NCBI RefSeq assembly: GCF_023091155.1
Contig: NZ_JAHWXK010000001.1
Span: forward strand, 372,001 to 436,000
DNA from: Microbacterium sufflavum
Lineage (GTDB): Bacteria; Actinomycetota; Actinomycetes; Actinomycetales; Microbacteriaceae
Direction of reading: 5' to 3'
DNA: 64,000 nt
Below the pieces are notes generated by a model. It saw only the letters and a list, made by a program, of their open reading frames with translations, had not been told where the DNA came from and made no database searches. This document shows positions 17,808 to 26,813 of the stretch, in pieces (positions within the stretch are counted from its first letter, which is position 1; each line of letters begins with the position of its first letter). The position numbers and the translations under genes were made by a program.

Positions 17808-18751
17808 GCCTCACCACCCGCCTGTCCTCCCGCGCCGCGGAACGAGCGGCCGCCCGAGCCGCCGACGCCGTGGGCGACCGCACCGTGATCTCCGCCTCCG
17901 AGCGTCGGCGCCCCGGCATCCGCGTCGGCCTCACCCTCACGCACGTGTTCCTCGCGGTGGGTCTCGTGGTGGCCGGTCTCGGGCCGATCCTGTGGCTCGC
18001 GAAGTCCGCCGTGACCCCCACCCAGGACACCCTTCAGCAGCCGTTCGCGCTGTGGCCGAACGGCATCGACTGGGCGAACCTGGAGACCGCGTGGAACGAC
18101 ATCCACATCGACCAGTACTTCCTGAACACGGTGGTGATCGCGCTCGGCGCGTGGTTCGTGCAGCTGTTCGTCGCGACCACGGCCGGGTACGCACTGTCGG
18201 TGCTGCGACCCCGCTACGCGCCGATCCTGAACGCGCTCGTGCTGGCGACGCTGTTCATCCCCGGGATCGTGCTGCTGGTGCCGCTGTACCTGACGATCGT
18301 GAACCCGCCGCTGCCCGGCGACGTGAACCTGCTCAACAACTACCTCGCGGTGTGGCTGCCGATGGGGGCGAACGCGTTCAACATCCTGCTGGTGAAGCGC
18401 TTCTTCGACTCGCTGCCGCGCGAGGTGTTCGAGGCGGCACGCACCGACGGTGCCGGGCCGTTCCGGCTGTTCTGGTCGATCGTGCTGCCGATGTCGAAGC
18501 CCATCCTCGGCGTGGTGTCGGTGTTCGCGATCATCGCGGCGTGGAAGGACTACCTGTGGCCGATGCTGGTGCTGCCCGACCCCGCGGTGCAGCCGCTGTC
18601 GGTGCGGCTCCCGGCGGTGCAGTCGCAGACCGAGCTCGACGTGTTCCTCGCGGCCCTGGCGATCGCGACGCTCATCCCGATCGCGATGTTCCTGCTGTTC
18701 CAGTCGGTGTTCCTGCGCTCGGCGGGACTGGGCGGCGCGGTCAAGGGCTGA
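17804..18751 (+). CDS. ABC sugar permease, MalG type
   Basis: 315 residues from GTG 17804, which overlaps the TGA of the first permease. Six membrane segments follow a 45-residue cytoplasmic start; the EAA loop is EAARTDGAG. It pairs with the MalF-type permease to form the channel. No ATPase gene follows. In actinobacteria such importers commonly share one MsiK-type ATPase coded elsewhere, and that is the likely case here. Confidence 0.92.
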   Translation: MSLTTRLSSRAAERAAARAADAVGDRTVISASERRRPGIRVGLTLTHVFLAVGLVVAGLGPILWLAKSAVTPTQDTLQQPFALWPNGIDWANLETAWNDIHIDQYFLNTVVIALGAWFVQLFVATTAGYALSVLRPRYAPILNALVLATLFIPGIVLLVPLYLTIVNPPLPGDVNLLNNYLAVWLPMGANAFNILLVKRFFDSLPREVFEAARTDGAGPFRLFWSIVLPMSKPILGVVSVFAIIAAWKDYLWPMLVLPDPAVQPLSVRLPAVQSQTELDVFLAALAIATLIPIAMFLLFQSVFLRSAGLGGAVKG

Positions 18752-18787
18752 CCGCGCCCCCGACGGGGCCGCCGCCGCGATCGTCGC

Positions 18788-19315
18788 TCAGTGGCCGTGT
18801 GCGAGCTGCTGCACGACCACGACGAGAGCGCCGAGCCCCACGAGGATCCCCATCGCGATCAGCTGCTTCCATCCGCTCAGGCCCGTGCGGCGGACCGCGA
18901 CGTAGCCGATGACTCCCAGGATCGCCAGGTACACCACCGACGCGATGGTGAGCGCGGTCTGCAGCTCGATCCAGCCCAGCACCGCCGCCAGCAGGACGAG
19001 CAGCGGGATCGCGGCCGAGCCGATGGCCGTGCCGGTGAGCCGGAGCAGCTCCGTCAGCTCAGCCCCGCGCGGGAAGCGGCCGTGGGTCGCGAGGTGCGCG
19101 ATCAGGTCGGCCGCGAACCCGGCGAGGGCGATCGCCACGATGCCGACCAGCAGGGTGACCGTGGCCCGCGCGGCGCTGGTGTGCTCCGCGTTCGCGTTCT
19201 GCACGAGCACGATGGCGAGCCCGGTGAAGGTGGCGTACACGCGCTCCTTGAGCGCGGCCCGCTCGACGGCCTCGTCGCGCGGCGGCCGAGAGGGGGCGGG
19301 TTCCGGCGAGCTCAT
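18788..19315 (-). CDS. Four-helix membrane protein of unknown function
   Basis: 175 residues. After a Pro/Glu-rich start, hydrophobic segments lie at about residues 27-45, 52-75, 97-120 and 122-140, with a last one at 152-170 before QQLAHGH. The family is not recognised. It is convergent with the sugar permease gene and divergent from nothing; it is probably transcribed alone. Confidence 0.7.
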   Translation of the reverse strand: MSSPEPAPSRPPRDEAVERAALKERVYATFTGLAIVLVQNANAEHTSAARATVTLLVGIVAIALAGFAADLIAHLATHGRFPRGAELTELLRLTGTAIGSAAIPLLVLLAAVLGWIELQTALTIASVVYLAILGVIGYVAVRRTGLSGWKQLIAMGILVGLGALVVVVQQLAHGH

Positions 19316-19370
19316 GTGCGGGATGCTACCAACACGGGACGGCGTTCAGGCGGCCTGGGTGGCCTCGGGC

Positions 19371-19832
19371 TCAGGCGAGGAAGGAGCCGAGCGCGTCGAG
19401 GAGCCCGCGCGTCCCGGCCTCGCGCCCTGGTCCGTCGTCCCAGAACCGGTCGAGGAAGACGCCGTGCTCGGTGTGGGTGAAGCGCGTGCCGAGGTCGACC
19501 GCCGCGAACTCCAGGGACGCGACCGAGGTCGACATGTGCTCCCCGTCCAGCCACATGTCGTACGCGGTGACGATCCGCACCCGGTCGACGATGTCGGTGT
19601 AGGTGGCTACGTACCGCGACACGGGTCCGTCGTGGAACCGCCCCTCGTGGACGTCGCGCCCGCCGACACGGAAGTCGAACGCCCACTCCCGCTCCTCGAT
19701 GGCGTCCGCGTCGCCCCACCATCCGCGTTTCTGGTCCTCGTCCGCGAAGGCAGCCCACACCCGGTCGAGCGGAGCGGGGTAGTCGCGGGTGAGGGTGAAT
19801 CCGGAGTGTGCGAGCCGGTGCTCCGTCGTCAT
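19371..19832 (-). CDS. SRPBCC (AHSA1-like) domain protein
   Basis: 153 residues. The start TLTRDYPAPLDRVWAAFAD and the WWGD motif after the first helix are typical of the AHSA1/polyketide-cyclase-like START-fold family. Third gene of an ArsR - reductase-like - SRPBCC unit, nine bases after the reductase-like gene. Such pairs of ArsR regulator and SRPBCC protein are common in actinobacteria; the ligand is unknown. Confidence 0.85.
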   Translation of the reverse strand: MTTEHRLAHSGFTLTRDYPAPLDRVWAAFADEDQKRGWWGDADAIEEREWAFDFRVGGRDVHEGRFHDGPVSRYVATYTDIVDRVRIVTAYDMWLDGEHMSTSVASLEFAAVDLGTRFTHTEHGVFLDRFWDDGPGREAGTRGLLDALGSFLA

Positions 19833-19841
19833 CGCGGTGTC

Positions 19842-20486
19842 CTATCGCGTCAGGGTGACGTGGACGACGCCGCTCTCGGCCGCTTCCGTCGTCACGGTGT
19901 AGGTGTTCTCGAAGCCGGCCAGGTCGTCCCACAGGCGGTATCCGCGGCCGAGGAAGAGCGGCGCGACCAGGAGGTGCAGGTCGTCGACGAGTCCCGCGCG
20001 CAGGAACGCCTGCGCCGTGCGGTACCCGCCGCCGATGCGCACGTCGAGGTCGCCCGCGGCGTCGGACGCCTCGGCGAGCACGTCCTCGATCGCGGCATCG
20101 CGGAAGTGGAACGTGGTGCCGCCGTCCATCGGGATCGACGGGCGGGGCGCGGTGCGGGTGAGCACGTAGACGGGCGTGCCGAACGGCGGGGTGTCGCCCC
20201 ACCATCCCTTCCAGTCGGGGTCGTCGGGGTGGGAGTGGAGGCCGAACATCCCCGCGCCCATGATCTCGGCGCCGACGCCCTGGAAGAACGCGCGGGCGTA
20301 GCGGTCGTCGACACCGGTGGTTCCGGCGCCGCTGGTGTCGCCGAAGATCTTCTCGCGGAACGTGCGGGTGCCCGCGTAGGCCGCGGTGAGGCGCCCCCAG
20401 TCCTCCCCCATGGGGCTGTCGGGTGTGAGGTCGGAGGGCGTGTAGCCGTCCAGGGAGGCGAACAGGTCCATGCGGACGCGGGTCAT
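19842..20486 (-). CDS. RibD C-terminal/dihydrofolate-reductase-like protein
   Basis: 214 residues. The start RMDLFASLDGY, the MGAGMFG motif, and IGGGYRTAQAFLRAGLVDDLHL in the second half mark the RibD C-terminal/DHFR-like fold, which binds NADPH. These small stand-alone members are not proven to reduce folate; the substrate is unknown. The ribosome site GAAGGAG lies in the end of the arsR-type gene, one base away, so it is the second gene of that operon. Confidence 0.88.
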   Translation of the reverse strand: MTRVRMDLFASLDGYTPSDLTPDSPMGEDWGRLTAAYAGTRTFREKIFGDTSGAGTTGVDDRYARAFFQGVGAEIMGAGMFGLHSHPDDPDWKGWWGDTPPFGTPVYVLTRTAPRPSIPMDGGTTFHFRDAAIEDVLAEASDAAGDLDVRIGGGYRTAQAFLRAGLVDDLHLLVAPLFLGRGYRLWDDLAGFENTYTVTTEAAESGVVHVTLTR

Positions 20487-20487
20487 G

Positions 20488-20826
20488 TCAGTGCTCCTTC
20501 GGGGCGGTGCGGGCGAGGTGGATGCCCAGCCGGTCGGCCCTGTGCTCGGCCGGTGTGCGCTGCTGGCCGAGCCAGAGGTGGAGCACGTCGAGGCCGCCGG
20601 GGCGCAGGGTGACCGTGCGGACCCTGCCCTGCTTCTCCGACGTGATCACCCCCGCGGCCTCCAGGACTCCGAGGTGCTGCAGCAGCGAGGGCAGCGTCAT
20701 CGTGAACGGCGCCGCGAGCTCCGAGACGATGGCGGGCGATGAGGCGAGCCTCTCGACGATCGCCCGGCGCGTGGGGTCCGCGAGGGCGCGGAGCACGGCG
20801 TCGAGGTCGTCGGGATACTTAGGCAT
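20488..20826 (-). CDS. ArsR family transcriptional regulator
   Basis: 112 residues. DAVLRALADPTRRAIVERL starts the winged helix, with TMTLPSLLQHLGVLEAAGVI as the recognition part and a basic wing QGRVRTVTL. No Cys cluster is present, so a metal is not the likely signal. It heads the unit with the reductase-like and SRPBCC genes and probably represses itself through the palindrome over its start codon. Confidence 0.9.
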   Translation of the reverse strand: MPKYPDDLDAVLRALADPTRRAIVERLASSPAIVSELAAPFTMTLPSLLQHLGVLEAAGVITSEKQGRVRTVTLRPGGLDVLHLWLGQQRTPAEHRADRLGIHLARTAPKEH

Positions 20827-20840
20827 ATACCTAAGTATTA
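20815..20840 (-). promoter_or_regulatory. ArsR operator/promoter overlapping the start codon
   Basis: ATACTTAGG (20815-20823) and CCTAAGTAT (20830-20838) are perfect arms six bases apart. On the minus strand a TAATAC box (20840-20835) lies eight bases before the ATG at 20826-20824, and that ATG is in the palindrome spacer. Bound repressor would block both promoter and start codon. The site is sharply A/T-rich against the background. Confidence 0.75.
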
Positions 20841-20858
20841 GGCGGGGTGCCTCTCCCG

Positions 20859-21791
20859 TCAAGACCCTTCGCCGACGCCGAGGGAGGCGAGCGCCTCGTC
20901 CACGACCTTCGCCGGGACACCGATGGCGGTGTGGCCGTCTTCGATGTCCCACAGCGTGTTCTGCAGCAGCCGCGCGCGCGTCCACGCGGAGGCACGGCGG
21001 CGATCCAGGTCGAGCATCTCGGTCAGGATGTCGAAGCGGCGGCGCACGAGACCCACGGCGTCGGCCGCCCCGCCGGCACTCCACCGGCTGTCCAGGGCGG
21101 GCCAGAGGTCGAATCCGGGATCACCCACGAGCGGCTCGGGGTCGATCGCCAGCCACGGTGCACGGTCGGCGGCGAGCACGTTGCCGTCGTGCAGGTCCCA
21201 GTGCAGGAGGCGATCTCCGGGCTCGGGCTGCACCTCCGCGACGGTGCGCACCCACCGGTCGAGCCGCGTGCGGTCGTCGCCGTCGAGCACCCGCGCCGCG
21301 GCCGGCGCCGCCTCGATCATCTCCGCCGCGACCACCCCGAGGCGCGGAAGCCCCTCCGAGGCGGGTGCGCGATGCAGTTGCGACAGCAGCTCGCCGATCA
21401 CCCGGACGACCTCGTCGTCGTCGTCGATCGCGGCGAGAGGTCGCTCGGCATCCAGACGCTCGAGCAGCATGGCACCCCGGGTTTCGTCGCTGTCCAGAAG
21501 GCGGACGGCACCCCGTCCGTCCCAGCGGGTGAGACCGAGGATCGCCGCCGTGGTCTCGGCACGCGGCACCTGCAGCTTCAGCGCGGCCGGGGCGCCCTCC
21601 TCGTCGCGCACCGGCACGACGAGGCCCGCCTCCCCCGCCCGCACCTCGCCGTCGGGTCGCAGCACCCACCGCTGGAAGAGCTCGCGCGCGACCGCGGGGA
21701 CGGCGCTCACCCACTCCCTGGTCGCGGCGTCGCCAGCCTCGAACCGCTCGCGGATCGGACGCGGAAGAGCGAGTCGGTCCTCGTTGGTCAT
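20859..21791 (-). CDS. Aminoglycoside/hydroxyurea-type phosphotransferase
   Basis: 310 residues. The catalytic loop LLHWDLHDGNVL has the Brenner-type H-x-D-x4-N and IDPEPLVGDPGFDLWP gives the metal-binding Asp. The overall order and length fit the streptomycin 6-kinase-like (APH(6)) family. Members phosphorylate streptomycin or related compounds, but many chromosomal copies have no proven drug. It is 13 bases downstream of the DHA2 exporter gene on the same strand, so the two may form a resistance unit under the MarR regulator. Confidence 0.85.
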   Translation of the reverse strand: MTNEDRLALPRPIRERFEAGDAATREWVSAVPAVARELFQRWVLRPDGEVRAGEAGLVVPVRDEEGAPAALKLQVPRAETTAAILGLTRWDGRGAVRLLDSDETRGAMLLERLDAERPLAAIDDDDEVVRVIGELLSQLHRAPASEGLPRLGVVAAEMIEAAPAAARVLDGDDRTRLDRWVRTVAEVQPEPGDRLLHWDLHDGNVLAADRAPWLAIDPEPLVGDPGFDLWPALDSRWSAGGAADAVGLVRRRFDILTEMLDLDRRRASAWTRARLLQNTLWDIEDGHTAIGVPAKVVDEALASLGVGEGS

Positions 21792-21804
21792 GCTCGCCAG
21801 TCCA

Positions 21805-23256
21805 TCACAGCGCGGTCGGCACGTCGCGTCGATCCCGGTCCGCGGACCCCTGGGCCTCCTCCGGGATCCGTCGCCGCAGCACGACCCCCGCGACGACGAG
21901 CGCGACGCCGAGGACGCCCGCGATCGCGAGGGCTCCGACCGCGAGCCCGTCGCGGAGTGCGACCCGCTCGTCGGCGCCGGCAGCGACGAGCGTCGACGTG
22001 ACCGCCCCGCTGAGAGACGCGACGACCGCCGTCCAGACCGCACCGCCGATCATCCCGGTCGAGTTGGCGAGCCCCGACACCACGCCGACCTGGTCCGGCG
22101 CGGCGCCGGACATCGCGAGGCCCATGATCGGCGGGAGCACGGTTCCGATGCCGAGGCCCAGCAGGAGCAGCGGAACGAGCACGTCCGCGAGGTAGCCCCC
22201 GTCGACGGGCACGTGCGAGAGCAGCAGCGCACCCGCCAGGAAGACCAGGAGTCCCAGGACGAGCGCGATCCGCTCGCCGAAGCGCGCCGTGACGAACGGG
22301 GCGAGGAGGATCGAGGCGATCGCGGTGACGACCGTCAGCGGAACGAACGACAGCGCCATCTGCATCGGGGCGTATCCGAGCACCTGCTGCAGAAGCAGGG
22401 TCGCGAGGAAGAAGGAGCCGTAGAGGGCGCCGGTGACCAGGAACTGCACGACGTTCGCTCCCGCGACGTCGCGATCCTTCAGGATGCGCAGGGCGAGCAG
22501 TGGCACCCGCGCGGTGCGCTGCCGCACGACGAACGCGATCAGCAGGACGACGGCGACGCCGAGGGCAACGAGGGTCTGGCCGCCCCAGCCGAGGTGCTCG
22601 GCCGTGATGACGCCGTAGGCCAGCAGCGACACCGCCGACACGAGCAGACCGGCACCGAGGATGTCGAGTCCGGCGGTCAGACCGGGGCCGCGACCGCGGG
22701 GCAGCAGACGCCAACCGACGACGAGGCTGAGCAGTCCGATCGGGAGGTTGATGAAGAACAGCCACTGCCAGCTGGTCAGCTGCATCAGCACCCCGCCCAC
22801 GAGGAGCCCGAGCGCACCGCCCCCGGCGAACGTGAAGCTGTAGAACGCGATGGCCCGCGTCTGTTCCCGCTGGTCGGTGAACATGGTCACGATCAGGGCC
22901 AGGGTGACCGCGGTGATCATCGCAGCGCCGCCGCCCTGGGCGAAGCGCGAGATCACGAGCATCGTGGCGTTCGACGACAGCCCCGCCGACACCGAGGCGA
23001 CGGTGAAGACGGACACGCCGATCAGCAGCACGCGCCGATGCCCGATCAGGTCGCCGAGGCGTCCGGCGAAGATCAGCAGACCGCCGTACGCGAGGAGGTA
23101 GGCGTTGATCACCCAGGACACCCCGGCCTGGGTGAACCCGAGTTCGCGCTGCATCACCGGCAGCGCGACGTTGACGATGGTCTCGTCGAGGACCGTCATC
23201 AGGGTGCCGATGCAGAGGACGCTGAGCGCCGTCCAGCGGGCGCGGGCGGAATTCAT
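21805..23256 (-). CDS. MFS drug exporter, DHA2 (14-segment) family
   Basis: 483 residues. LDETIVNVALPVMQRELG in segment one (motif D1), GRLGDLIGHRR (motif A) and GALGLLVGG in segment five (antiporter motif C region), with fourteen hydrophobic segments, define a DHA2 proton/drug antiporter. It is divergent from the MarR gene across a 91-base promoter region, which suggests MarR control, and is followed by the phosphotransferase gene. Confidence 0.92.
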   Translation of the reverse strand: MNSARARWTALSVLCIGTLMTVLDETIVNVALPVMQRELGFTQAGVSWVINAYLLAYGGLLIFAGRLGDLIGHRRVLLIGVSVFTVASVSAGLSSNATMLVISRFAQGGGAAMITAVTLALIVTMFTDQREQTRAIAFYSFTFAGGGALGLLVGGVLMQLTSWQWLFFINLPIGLLSLVVGWRLLPRGRGPGLTAGLDILGAGLLVSAVSLLAYGVITAEHLGWGGQTLVALGVAVVLLIAFVVRQRTARVPLLALRILKDRDVAGANVVQFLVTGALYGSFFLATLLLQQVLGYAPMQMALSFVPLTVVTAIASILLAPFVTARFGERIALVLGLLVFLAGALLLSHVPVDGGYLADVLVPLLLLGLGIGTVLPPIMGLAMSGAAPDQVGVVSGLANSTGMIGGAVWTAVVASLSGAVTSTLVAAGADERVALRDGLAVGALAIAGVLGVALVVAGVVLRRRIPEEAQGSADRDRRDVPTAL

Positions 23257-23296
23257 GGTGGTGGCCCTTCGATAGGGAAGTGTGGTGGTCAGACAG

Positions 23297-23347
23297 TAGC
23301 AGATGATCTATTTCTAGACGATATAAGTGCGATGCTATTCTGTCGAC
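23297..23347. promoter_or_regulatory. Divergent marR/exporter promoter region
   Basis: An A/T-rich patch holds an imperfect inverted repeat (TGATCTATTT and TCTAGACGAT region, 23303-23322). TATTCT (23336-23341) lies six bases before the marR-type ATG at 23348, so that gene looks leaderless. A MarR dimer here could repress both directions. Confidence 0.5.
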
Positions 23348-23797
23348 ATGATCGCGCGCACGGTGAGCGACCTCGTGGTGCAGCTGCAGCTGCTGACCCG
23401 GTCGATCGAACAGCAGGCCACCGCGCAGTTGGAGACGCAGGACACCACGCTGCGCACGGTGAGCGTCCTCCTCTGCGCCGCAGCCGGCGAGAAGACGCAG
23501 AAGGAACTCGCGGAACTGGCCTGCCTCGACAAGTCGACGATGGTGAACACCCTCGATGCCCTCGAACGCGCGGGACTGGCCGAGCGGCGCGTCCTGGCGG
23601 AGGACCGCCGTGTGCGGATCGTGGAGGTCACCGACCGAGGGCACGCGATCGTGTCGTCCACCGCCGGCGCCCTCGACGACCTCTATTCGTCGCTGCTCGA
23701 CCGCCTCCCGGAAGAGGACAGGGAGCCCTTCCTGCGCTCCCTGTCCCGGCTCACGCAGGCCCCGTCGCCTCAGCCGGCGGACGCCGTCGCAGGCTGA
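23348..23797 (+). CDS. MarR family transcriptional regulator
   Basis: 149 residues with the winged helix ELAELACLDKSTMVNTLDALERAGLAERR and the wing EDRRVRIVEVTDRG. It is divergent from the DHA2 exporter gene and is its likely repressor, released by the exported compound. Its 3' end overlaps the convergent membrane-protein gene by 28 bases. Confidence 0.92.
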   Translation: MIARTVSDLVVQLQLLTRSIEQQATAQLETQDTTLRTVSVLLCAAAGEKTQKELAELACLDKSTMVNTLDALERAGLAERRVLAEDRRVRIVEVTDRGHAIVSSTAGALDDLYSSLLDRLPEEDREPFLRSLSRLTQAPSPQPADAVAG

Positions 23798-24867
23798 CGG
23801 GCCGGTCGCGTGGCCCTGACCATCGCGTATCCCCACGTCGCGAGACCGAGCAGCGGACCCCAGAGCCAGAACGGGAACATGAGCAGCAGATAACCGGTCT
23901 CACCGATCGATCCCGTCCCCTCGACCGCGAACTGCAGCCCGGCAGCCGTGAACAGGACGCTCACGACGCTCGCGGGGATGATGGCCAGCGCGGGCGGGAC
24001 CCGTCGCCCTCCGAGGCCGGCGAGGCTGCGCGGGAACCGGAGACCCCACGGACGGATGAGGCCCAGCGTGAGCACACCGCCCGCCAGCATCCCCGCACCG
24101 AGCACGAGACCCACCACCCGGACGGTGGGCTCTGCGGCGAAGAGTTCCGCGCTCCCCCCGAAGAGCGGCCACGGCGTCAGCCAGCTTGCCCGCGCGACGA
24201 CATAGGGCAGGGCGCAGGCCGCCGCGGCGACCGTGAGCGACCGGCGGTGTCGGAGCACCGCGATGGCCAGCCGCCCGCGGGCACCAGCGGCCTCGCCGAT
24301 GGTCCAGATCAAGAGACCGGCGGACGCGACGACGTGGGCGAGCGGGACGGCGGCGCCCGGGAGCATCGCACCGAGTGCCTCCGCGACCCGGGGCACGAGC
24401 TCGCCCGATCCGGTCGCGAGCGCCGCCGCGGCGACACCGATCAGCCCAGCCCCGAGCAGAAGCCCTCTCCAGGGACGGCGAAGCGCCACCAGCACCACCA
24501 GGGCGACGATTCCCCCGACCACGCTCACCGCGAAGGCGTACCCCGCAGCCGGGATGATGCCGCCGGGCGTCGTCAGTGCGAGCAGCAGCGCGGCGACCAG
24601 CGCCGCCGTGCGGACGAGCCACGGAGGAACACTGCGGAACACCGCCCTGGCGACCAGCGCACCGACCGAGAGGACGAGCGCGGCCAGCGCACCGATGAGC
24701 GAGAGGGCGCGTTCGACCCCGGCGCCGAGGTGGCCCGCGAGACTGGAGGGCAGCGGATCGATGCCCGGGACGACCATCGTCGCCAGGGTGAAGGCGGCGA
24801 CGGCCAGGGCGCCGGCGGCCACGGCGACGAGAGTGCAGAGGGTGACGGGGCGACTCAGAGGTGACAT
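23770..24867 (-). CDS. Polytopic membrane protein of unknown function
   Basis: 365 residues with about nine hydrophobic segments. The longest loops are at about 82-88, 190-205 and 285-295, and the protein ends with RATRPARQPA. A TAGCGT/GGAGGC sequence directly before ATG 24867 could serve as a -10 box or ribosome site. The family is not recognised. It lies 91 bases downstream of the two-component genes on the same strand and might be a target or sensor partner of them. Confidence 0.7.
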   Translation of the reverse strand: MSPLSRPVTLCTLVAVAAGALAVAAFTLATMVVPGIDPLPSSLAGHLGAGVERALSLIGALAALVLSVGALVARAVFRSVPPWLVRTAALVAALLLALTTPGGIIPAAGYAFAVSVVGGIVALVVLVALRRPWRGLLLGAGLIGVAAAALATGSGELVPRVAEALGAMLPGAAVPLAHVVASAGLLIWTIGEAAGARGRLAIAVLRHRRSLTVAAAACALPYVVARASWLTPWPLFGGSAELFAAEPTVRVVGLVLGAGMLAGGVLTLGLIRPWGLRFPRSLAGLGGRRVPPALAIIPASVVSVLFTAAGLQFAVEGTGSIGETGYLLLMFPFWLWGPLLGLATWGYAMVRATRPARQPATASAG

Positions 24868-24958
24868 GCCTCCACGCTAGGAATCCGCGGATCCCCCGAC
24901 CTCGCCCGCAGGAGGCGTCACCCTCACCCGTCCGGGTGATCCTTCCGGGCCCGCCCGG

Positions 24959-25615
24959 TCACCCGCGCGGACGCAACAGCCCGTTCTCGTACGCCCAGAT
25001 GACGACGTGCACGCGGTCGGGCACGTCGAGCTTGGCGAGCACCGCCTTGACGTGCGTCTTCACGGTGTTCGCCGACAGGAAGAGCCGACGCGCGATGTCG
25101 TCGTTCGAGGCGCCGGTGGCCAGCGCGCGCGCCACCTCCCGCTCCCGCGGGCTGAGCTGTGCCAGCACCTCGGCCGGATCGACCGTCGGTGCCCCGTCAC
25201 GCACGAACCCCAGCAGCGCCGCCGTCGCGCGCGGCGACAGCACGGACCCCTCCTCGGCCACCGTGACCGCGGCGTCGGCGAGCGCCTGCGGTGTCGCATC
25301 CTTCGTGAGGAAGCCGCTCGCGCCCTCGCGGATCGCGGCGTACACGTACTCGTCGAGGTCGAACGTGGTGAGGATCAGCACGCGGAGGCGGGGACGGATG
25401 CGCAGGATCTCGCGCGTCGCGGCGATCCCGTCCATCCCGGGCATGCGGATGTCCATCAGGACCACGTCGACGGCGTGGGCGCGGACGTGCTCGACGGCGG
25501 CCTCGCCCGACGCGACGGCGACGACCTCCGCGATGCGCGCGTCCCGTTCGAGGGTCAGCGCGATCGCGGTGCGCAGCAGCTCCTGGTCGTCCACGAGCAA
25601 CACCCGCACACTCAT
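24959..25615 (-). CDS. NarL/FixJ family response regulator
   Basis: 218 residues. The receiver domain has the acidic pair DD at 9-10, the phospho-acceptor Asp55 (VVLMDIRMPG) and Lys at about 105 (FLTKD). The C-terminal LuxR-type helix-turn-helix is LSPREREVARALATGASNDD onward. It overlaps the kinase gene by ATGA, so the two are made together. Targets are unknown; the membrane-protein gene downstream is a candidate. Confidence 0.93.
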   Translation of the reverse strand: MSVRVLLVDDQELLRTAIALTLERDARIAEVVAVASGEAAVEHVRAHAVDVVLMDIRMPGMDGIAATREILRIRPRLRVLILTTFDLDEYVYAAIREGASGFLTKDATPQALADAAVTVAEEGSVLSPRATAALLGFVRDGAPTVDPAEVLAQLSPREREVARALATGASNDDIARRLFLSANTVKTHVKAVLAKLDVPDRVHVVIWAYENGLLRPRG

Positions 25616-26787
25616 GCCGCGCTCCGCGTCACAGGGAGGTCGACCTGCACGCACCAGCCCGCGGGACTCCGGGGTCGTGCGGTGAGCGTGCCACCCGCCA
25701 GCCGCACGCGTTCGGCGATCCCGATCAGCCCGATGCCGCTGCCGAGGTCGGACTCGGCAGGACCAGTGCCGCCGTCGTCGGTCACCGTCGCCCGCAGCCG
25801 GCCGGGGAGCCAGCGGAGGCGCACGTCGATCACGACCGGGGCCGACGTGTGCCGCAGGGCGTTGGTGAGCGCCTCCCGCACGGCGTGATGCAGCGCGAGG
25901 GCGGCGTCGGCGCGCAGCGGACCCCGCTCGCCCGACTCCTCGAGCAGCGCCCGCACCGACGGAGTGCGCACGCTCTCCACGAGGGCCGCGAGGGAGTCGA
26001 CCGTGGGCAGCGGTTCACGCGGCGCCTCCGGTGCCACGGTCGACCGCATGCTGCGCAGCGCCTCCCGGCCGGTGTCGACGACGATCGCGAGGGAGGCGTC
26101 GCTGCGGGCGGGATCGTCGTCGCGCGTCAGCCGAGCGACCTCCGCCTGGGCGATCATGACGGTCACGGCGTGGGCGACGACGTCGTGCAGGTCCCGGCTG
26201 ATGCGGGCGCGCTCATCCGTGATCGCACGCGCGACGCGGGCCGTGGCGCGCTCCTCCGTCTGATCCCTGCGCACGCGGACGACGAGGCCGAGCGCCCAGG
26301 CGGCCGCGATCGCGCCGCAGAGGCCGACGAACGTGCCGAGCCGGAAGTCGCCGAGGTGCGGTTCGACCACCGCGATGAGGGCAGCGCCGCCGATGCCGCC
26401 CGCCAGCGCGAGCATCGGGAACGGCCGACGCGAGCGCGCGGCCACCTGGCCGACCACCAGCAGGTAGGCCGCGGCCGAGGGCAGGAAGGCGGTGGGGACG
26501 GCGGCGGTCGGCGACAGGAGGACGAGGACGAGCATGACCGCGTCGGCGGCGGCGAGGGCGGCGAGGGGATGACGGATCGCGACGAAGGTCGCGGCATGCA
26601 CGAGCAGGCAGAGGGTGACGACGATGGCGAACGCGAACGGCTCGGGGCGGAACGCCGGGTCGCCCAGCACGGCGAGGCTCGATGGCAGCAGCACGATTGC
26701 GGCGATCACGGCGACGAGGAGGTCCACGCGCACCCAGGCGCGCCCCGTCGACTCGACCGCCCCGGTGTCCGACCTCATCGTCCTCAT
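25612..26787 (-). CDS. Sensor histidine kinase, DesK/NarX-like (HisKA_3)
   Basis: 391 residues. Five or six hydrophobic segments in the first 160 residues, then the HisKA_3 box ISRDLHDVVAHAVTVM (phospho-His) and the ATPase part with an N-box (REALTNALRHT), a DDGGTGP G1 box and GIGLIGIAERV. There is no large outside domain, so the signal is probably sensed in or at the membrane. ATG 26787 is used; ATG 26778 is close by. It is paired with the response regulator. Confidence 0.9.
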   Translation of the reverse strand: MRTMRSDTGAVESTGRAWVRVDLLVAVIAAIVLLPSSLAVLGDPAFRPEPFAFAIVVTLCLLVHAATFVAIRHPLAALAAADAVMLVLVLLSPTAAVPTAFLPSAAAYLLVVGQVAARSRRPFPMLALAGGIGGAALIAVVEPHLGDFRLGTFVGLCGAIAAAWALGLVVRVRRDQTEERATARVARAITDERARISRDLHDVVAHAVTVMIAQAEVARLTRDDDPARSDASLAIVVDTGREALRSMRSTVAPEAPREPLPTVDSLAALVESVRTPSVRALLEESGERGPLRADAALALHHAVREALTNALRHTSAPVVIDVRLRWLPGRLRATVTDDGGTGPAESDLGSGIGLIGIAERVRLAGGTLTARPRSPAGWCVQVDLPVTRSAA

Positions 26788-26813
26788 GCTTCCACCCCGC
26801 GGGCTCGCGCGGC

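Noticed and set aside
20923-24864. 1313-residue open frame on the plus strand
   Set aside because: It lies opposite and across several well-supported genes (phosphotransferase, DHA2 exporter, MarR, membrane protein) and has an Arg/Ser/Asp-rich shadow composition.
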